Under the pieces are notes generated by a model, which worked only from the letters and a program-made list of their open reading frames with translations, was not told where the DNA came from and did not search any database. This document shows positions 59,921-64,000 of a stretch of DNA of 64,000 bases, piece by piece. The position numbers and the translations under genes were made by a program. The number at the start of each line of letters is the position of its first letter. Position 1 is the stretch's first letter. Source of the stretch: Hordeum vulgare subsp. vulgare (lineage: Eukaryota; Streptophyta; Magnoliopsida; Poales; Poaceae); assembly GCF_904849725.1 (NCBI RefSeq), contig NC_058521.1, positions 350,608,138 to 350,672,137 of the forward strand. The letters are read 5' to 3'.

Positions 59921-60078
59921 GGCACGCGGGAGCAGATCCCACCAGTCAGAATCAGAGAAGGGTGGCCGGAGATGGAGATCCGGCGAGTCCCTTGGGCAGC
60001 ACTTTGAGAGAGGAAAGAGAGAAAAAGAGGAGGAACTCGGGATGAATGGATAAGCGAGGAAAACTGCCTCACCTACCC

Positions 60079-60290
60079 TTTAAATACCCCCGAGGTTGTG
60101 GTGGCGCGGTAGTACCGCTGTCATTGCGGTAGTACCGCTGTGCCAATGGTAGTACCGCTCGCCCAGCAGTAGTAAAAATTTACTACCGTATTGGGGGTTG
60201 TATTACCACTTGGCCAGCGGTAGTATCGCTCTCCTGGCGGTAGTAAAATTTTACTGCCGTGCTGGGAGCGGTAGTACCATGCTCTTTTCA
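60079..60290 (-). promoter_or_regulatory. Internal promoter module of the E8 env-like ORF
   Basis: On the - strand GGGGGTATTTAAAGGG (TATA-like, 60079-60086) precedes a CT-rich leader and the ATG at 59920. Just upstream, 60105-60290 holds about six GCGGTAGTACCGC-type palindromes and GTAAAAATTTACTAC-type inverted repeats, like those in the LTR U3. Confidence 0.55.
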
Positions 60291-60670
60291 ACAAACTGCC
60301 TTGAAAATTAGCTCTACTCCCTTTGACAATATAAATAACTTGAACAATGCCAGTGGTCAAGAAAAGAGAACATGAAAACCCAAACAATGATAAGTAGTAA
60401 CACCGAATCTCCCGATGGAGGGAGGGTGGTGGCCGAAGCCACCAATGTTTGAGACACCTGGTATGACACGGCGTAGAACTATCCTTGGGTTCATGACCAC
60501 AGGTCGTCTTTGAAGCACAAGTGCCATCAACAATGGCTAGTGTGAAAGATTTGATCAATTTATGCATAATATGGGGAGGAGAAGTTCAATGATAGAACAA
60601 CACTCACCCTATGTCCATGCCTAAATCTAGAGCCAAATATAATGATGAGTGATGTGTGGTGTGACTGGTT
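60291..60670 (-). other. E8 spacer between RNase H and the env-like promoter
   Basis: About 380 bases with no convincing coding sequence. A - strand frame of 148 codons spans this region and the palindrome array but has no recognisable motif. Confidence 0.5.
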
Positions 60671-63637
60671 TCAATCTACATTACTTGAATCGATGGTATT
60701 TAGCTCATGCCTTATCTCGCGAAACCTTGCTTCATCTAGAGGTTTGGTAAAAATATCTGCATGTTGCTCTTGAGTGTTGATGAAGAGGACTTCCATATAT
60801 CCTTGCTTGATATGATCTCGAATGAAATGATGATGTATATCAATATGCTTGGTCTTGCTATGTTGCACCAGATTAAGGGATATCTTGATAGCACTCTCAT
60901 TGTCACATAGAAGAGGAACTTTGTCACAAGTGACACCGTAATCCTATAAAGTTTGCCTCATCCATTGTATTTGAACACAATAACTTGCAGCAGCTACATA
61001 CTCAGCTTTGGTGGAAGAAAGTGACACATAGTTTTGCTTCTTCAAAGACCAAATTTCTAAGGAACGACCAAGGAATGGGCATCCTCTAGAGGTTGATTTC
61101 CTTCCAAAACAGTCTCCAGCCCAATTTGAGTCAGACTAACCTACTAAACTGAAACTTGCTCCTTTGGGGTATCATAAGCCATTGTTTGGGGTATGAGCCA
61201 AATATTGAAAGATTCGTTTGACTGCCGCATAGTGGATTTCCTTTGGTGCGGATTGAAACCGTGCATAGATTCCCACACTGAGCATGATATCGGGTCTAGA
61301 TACACAAAGGTAAAGCAGGGATCCAATCATGGAGCGATATACCTTTTGATCCACGACTTTACTATTGGGATCACTGTCGTGCTTCCTTTTGGTTGGCATG
61401 GGAAATTTTACTGGCTTGACGTCCTCGAACTCGAACCTCTTGATTATGTCCTAAGTGTAATTGGCTTGTCTGATGAATGTTCCTTCTCTTCCTTATTTGA
61501 TTTCGAACTCGAGAAAGAACTTCAACTCTCCCATGATTGACATATCAAACTTGTCGGTCATTAGAGCAACAAATTCTTCATTGAAAGATATGTTAGGAGA
61601 ACCAAATATAAGATCATCAACATATAGTTGGCATATGAACAACTCCCCTTTGACCTTCTTGGTAAAAAGAGTGGGTTCAATTTTCCCAATCTCAAACCCA
61701 CAGTCTTGCAACAACTCAGTAAGGTACTTATACCACGCACGTGGGGCTTGTTTAATACCATAGAGTGCCTTCCTAACTTTGTATACATGAGTGTGGAACT
61801 TGGGATCCTCGAATCCGGGGGGTTGTTTGACATCCATGACTCATTTAAGGGACCATTTAGAAAAGCACTCTTCACATCCATTTGTTGCAATTTAAAGTCA
61901 TGATGAGAAGCAAAAGCAAGTAACATGCGAATAGATTCAAGATGAGCGACAGGAGCAAAGGTTTCATCGTAGTCGATACCCTCGACTTGGGAGTAGCCTT
62001 GCTCCACTAGTGTTGCCTTGTTTCAAATGATCACACCATTTGCATCCTGGCTGTTCTAGAAGATCCATTTGGTTGGGATGACATTATGTTCCTCCGTTGG
62101 TCTTGGAACCAATTCCCAAACTTGATTGCGCTTGAAGTTGTTAAGTTCATCATGAATAGCTTCAAGCCAATCCTCATTATCAAGCGCATCATCTACCTTT
62201 TGGGGTTCAACACATGAAACAAATGCGTTATGCATACAAAATTTTGATAATTGTTGACGAGTGGTTACCCCTTTATTGAAGGTACCAAGCACATTCTTGA
62301 AGATGTGTGTCGAACTCAGAGTTTGTTGGCTATCTTGGCAGCACGGCGCTTCATAATTTTTGTACTTGATGACGTAGGGGTTTCTTCTTGAAAGCTTTGA
62401 GCACCGTCTTGAGATCGCTCACTAGATTACCCTTGATCTTGTGGTTGCAGTAGATCTTGAGCCGGCTCAGAATCTGGAGCATGATCTTGTACATCATTTT
62501 TTGTGACACCATCTCCATGAGGTTGATGTTGTCCTTGATCGCTTTCATCGGGTTGAGGGTCTACACTTTGTCCTTCGGAAGCGTGTGGGTTTAGCGATGG
62601 TGATGGCTCCACTTGAGTAGAGCATTGTCCTTCTCCTTCGGCCACAAGGGGTTCCTCAATGGGGAGTATTTGACCAATCCCCATTCTTCTTATATCTTGA
62701 GGAGGAATTTCATCGCCTACATCACAAAGACTACTTTGCCCCACTTGGGAGCCGTTATTCTCATCAAACTCCACGTTACACGTCTCCTCAATGAGTCCTA
62801 TGGACTTGTTGAGAACACGGTAAGCATGGGAGTTTGTATCATAACCAACAAATATGCCCTCTTGAGCTCTAGCTTCAAATTTAGACAAACAAACATTTTT
62901 CTTGACTATGAAACACTTACATCCGAACACCCGGAAGTACTTGAGGTTGGGCTTGTTCTCGGTAAGAATCTCATATGGAGTCTTGTTCAAGACTTTGCGG
63001 AGGTAGAGCCGATTGGATGCATGACACGCGGTGCTAATGGCTTCAGCCCAGAAGTTGTACGGAGATTTGAGTTCCGCCATCATAGTTCTTGTCGCGTCCA
63101 TCAAATTCCGGTTCTTCCTTTCCGCAAGAACGTTCTGTTGAGGGCTATAGGGAGCTGAATATTGATGCGTAATCCCCTCATCTCTAAGGAACTCATTTAA
63201 GGTGTAGTTCTACAACTCAGTGTTGTTGTCACTTCTAATTATCAATATCTTTGCTTCATGTTGACGTTGATCTTCATTAGCAAAGTTGATGATAATTTCT
63301 TGGGTCTCACTCTTCTTCTTGAAGAAATATACCCAAGTGTATCTTGAGAAGTCATCCATGATCACCAAGCAATACTTTCTTCCCCCAAGACTATCGAAAG
63401 AGGGAGGTCCAAAGAGATGCATGTGAAGGAGCTCCAAAGTCCTTTTAGAGTAGATGACAGTTGTCGGACGTGAGCTGTTTCATGAAGCTTTCCTCCAATA
63501 CAAGAACTGCAAGCACGGTCTCTGGCAAAACTCATATTTGTTAGTCCACGAACATGGTGCCCTTTGAGGAGACTTTGCAAAGATCTCATATTGACATGGG
63601 CTAGTCGGCGATGCCATAGCCAACCACATCAACCTTA
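60671..63637 (-). pseudogene. E8 copia pol: GAG-pre-integrase, integrase, RT, RNase H, broken
   Basis: In - strand order: GAG-pre-integrase (63589-63480) with CSSCIGGK; integrase (63437-62430) with LHMHLFGP where LHMDLFGP is normal, RSDNNTEL followed by a stop, and AERKNR. Next come RT pieces (62292-61493) with [18 protein letters not shown] [13 protein letters not shown] and YVDD at about 61625. RNase H (61399-60671) ends TKPLDEARFREIRHELNTID. Frame changes near 61850 and 62330, several stops and the lost first integrase Asp show it is dead. Gag is outside the retained part. Confidence 0.87.
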
Positions 63638-64000
63638 CACTACTAGAATTCAGTTTTTTGTCGTGTGCTAAATATTTGTTGTCCGCTACTTGACGGAAAA
63701 GAGTGTCTTTGCCATCCTTTGCCACAAAGCTGACGGCAAAGAACAGGCTGATGGCATAGAATGTCTTTGCCATCAGTCACTTCTTTGCCGTCAGCGGCTG
63801 ACGGTAAAGATTAGGACAACAGACGGCAAAGCTTTGGACTGGGCCCACCTAACCGAGGGAACGATCGTTCAAACTGCAGTACCTTCTTTGCCGTCTGCTC
63901 GAGGATGACAAAGAGTCGAGAGGCAGACGACAAACAGTCTAGACCCTGTCGTCCGCCAGCAGACGGCAAAGCGGTAGTATTTCGTAATGGTCGTCCCGCC
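63638..64000. mobile_element. E9: end of a CACTA transposon inserted in E8
   Basis: CACTACTAGAATT at 63638 is a canonical CACTA terminus. TTA at 63635-63637 is the probable 3 bp target duplication. Subterminal CTTTGCCGTC repeats follow in both orientations, including a near-perfect 14 bp inverted repeat at 63782-63810 (TCTTTGCCGTCAGC and its inverse). A perfect 12-base palindrome GAACGATCGTTC lies at 63859-63870. The element continues beyond the window and no transposase is visible. Confidence 0.88.

Larger units (their letters stand above)
56675..63637 (-). mobile_element. E8: Sirevirus-type copia element, 5' end missing
   Basis: Read on the - strand: GAG-pre-integrase, integrase, RT, RNase H, an env-like ORF, polypurine-like run and 3' LTR. 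Integrase before RT marks Ty1/copia. The extra 3' ORF marks the Sirevirus (Maximus/SIRE) group. E9 cuts it at 63638 inside the GAG-pre-integrase region. Confidence 0.85.

Overview
The window looks like intergenic DNA from a large grass genome, most probably Triticeae (wheat, barley, rye or Aegilops). I judge this from memory of the repeat families: gypsy elements with 4 kb or longer LTRs, a coding-poor gypsy with a tRNA-Asp primer site, Sirevirus-type copia elements, and CACTA transposons with 'CTTTGCCGTCTG' subterminal repeats. I found no host gene, rRNA, functional tRNA or CRISPR array. Everything recognisable is a transposable element or its wreckage. Elements are called E1 to E9 here.

Left half (1-38990): a nest of four gypsy elements, all on the + strand, each apparently sitting in the 5' LTR of the next older one. 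E1 (1-13518, youngest) is a chromodomain-type (Tekay-like) element. It has 4006 bp LTRs, an extra 257-codon ORF before gag, and a gag-pol frame broken only by two in-frame stops. It splits the 5' LTR of E2 (13519-19302), a small gypsy without recognisable pol and with a tRNA-Asp primer site. E2 splits the 5' LTR of E3 (19303-27058), a long-LTR gypsy with no coding internal region; its 3' LTR has lost 1.94 kb. E3 abuts a 5' LTR remnant of E4 (27059-about 38990), an old Tat-lineage gypsy. E4 keeps gag, protease, RT, a second RNase H and integrase remnants, an array of about 70 bp repeats, and a decayed antisense gene with its own TATA box.

Middle (38990-46806): E5 is a truncated CACTA element with a decayed TNP2-type transposase on the - strand. 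Its upstream region holds a 212 bp palindrome, a G-rich minisatellite and a TTC tract. E6 is the 3' end of a - strand copia element whose LTR is interrupted by a second copia LTR.

Right half (46807-64000): a 682 bp E1-type integrase fragment is joined directly to E7, a gypsy pol with a 1017-codon open frame, followed by a very long LTR carrying two tRNA-like (Pol III) modules. E8 is a - strand Sirevirus-type copia element with LTR, an intact 454-codon env-like ORF with its own TATA box, and a broken pol. It is cut at 63638 by the end of a second CACTA element (E9) that runs out of the window.

The points most worth following up are E1's extra ORF (dsRNA-binding-domain-like pattern, possible splice fusion to gag), the palindromic promoter module present twice in E8, the Pol III modules in E7's LTR, the open but catalytically altered E7 polyprotein, and the foldback upstream of the E5 transposase.
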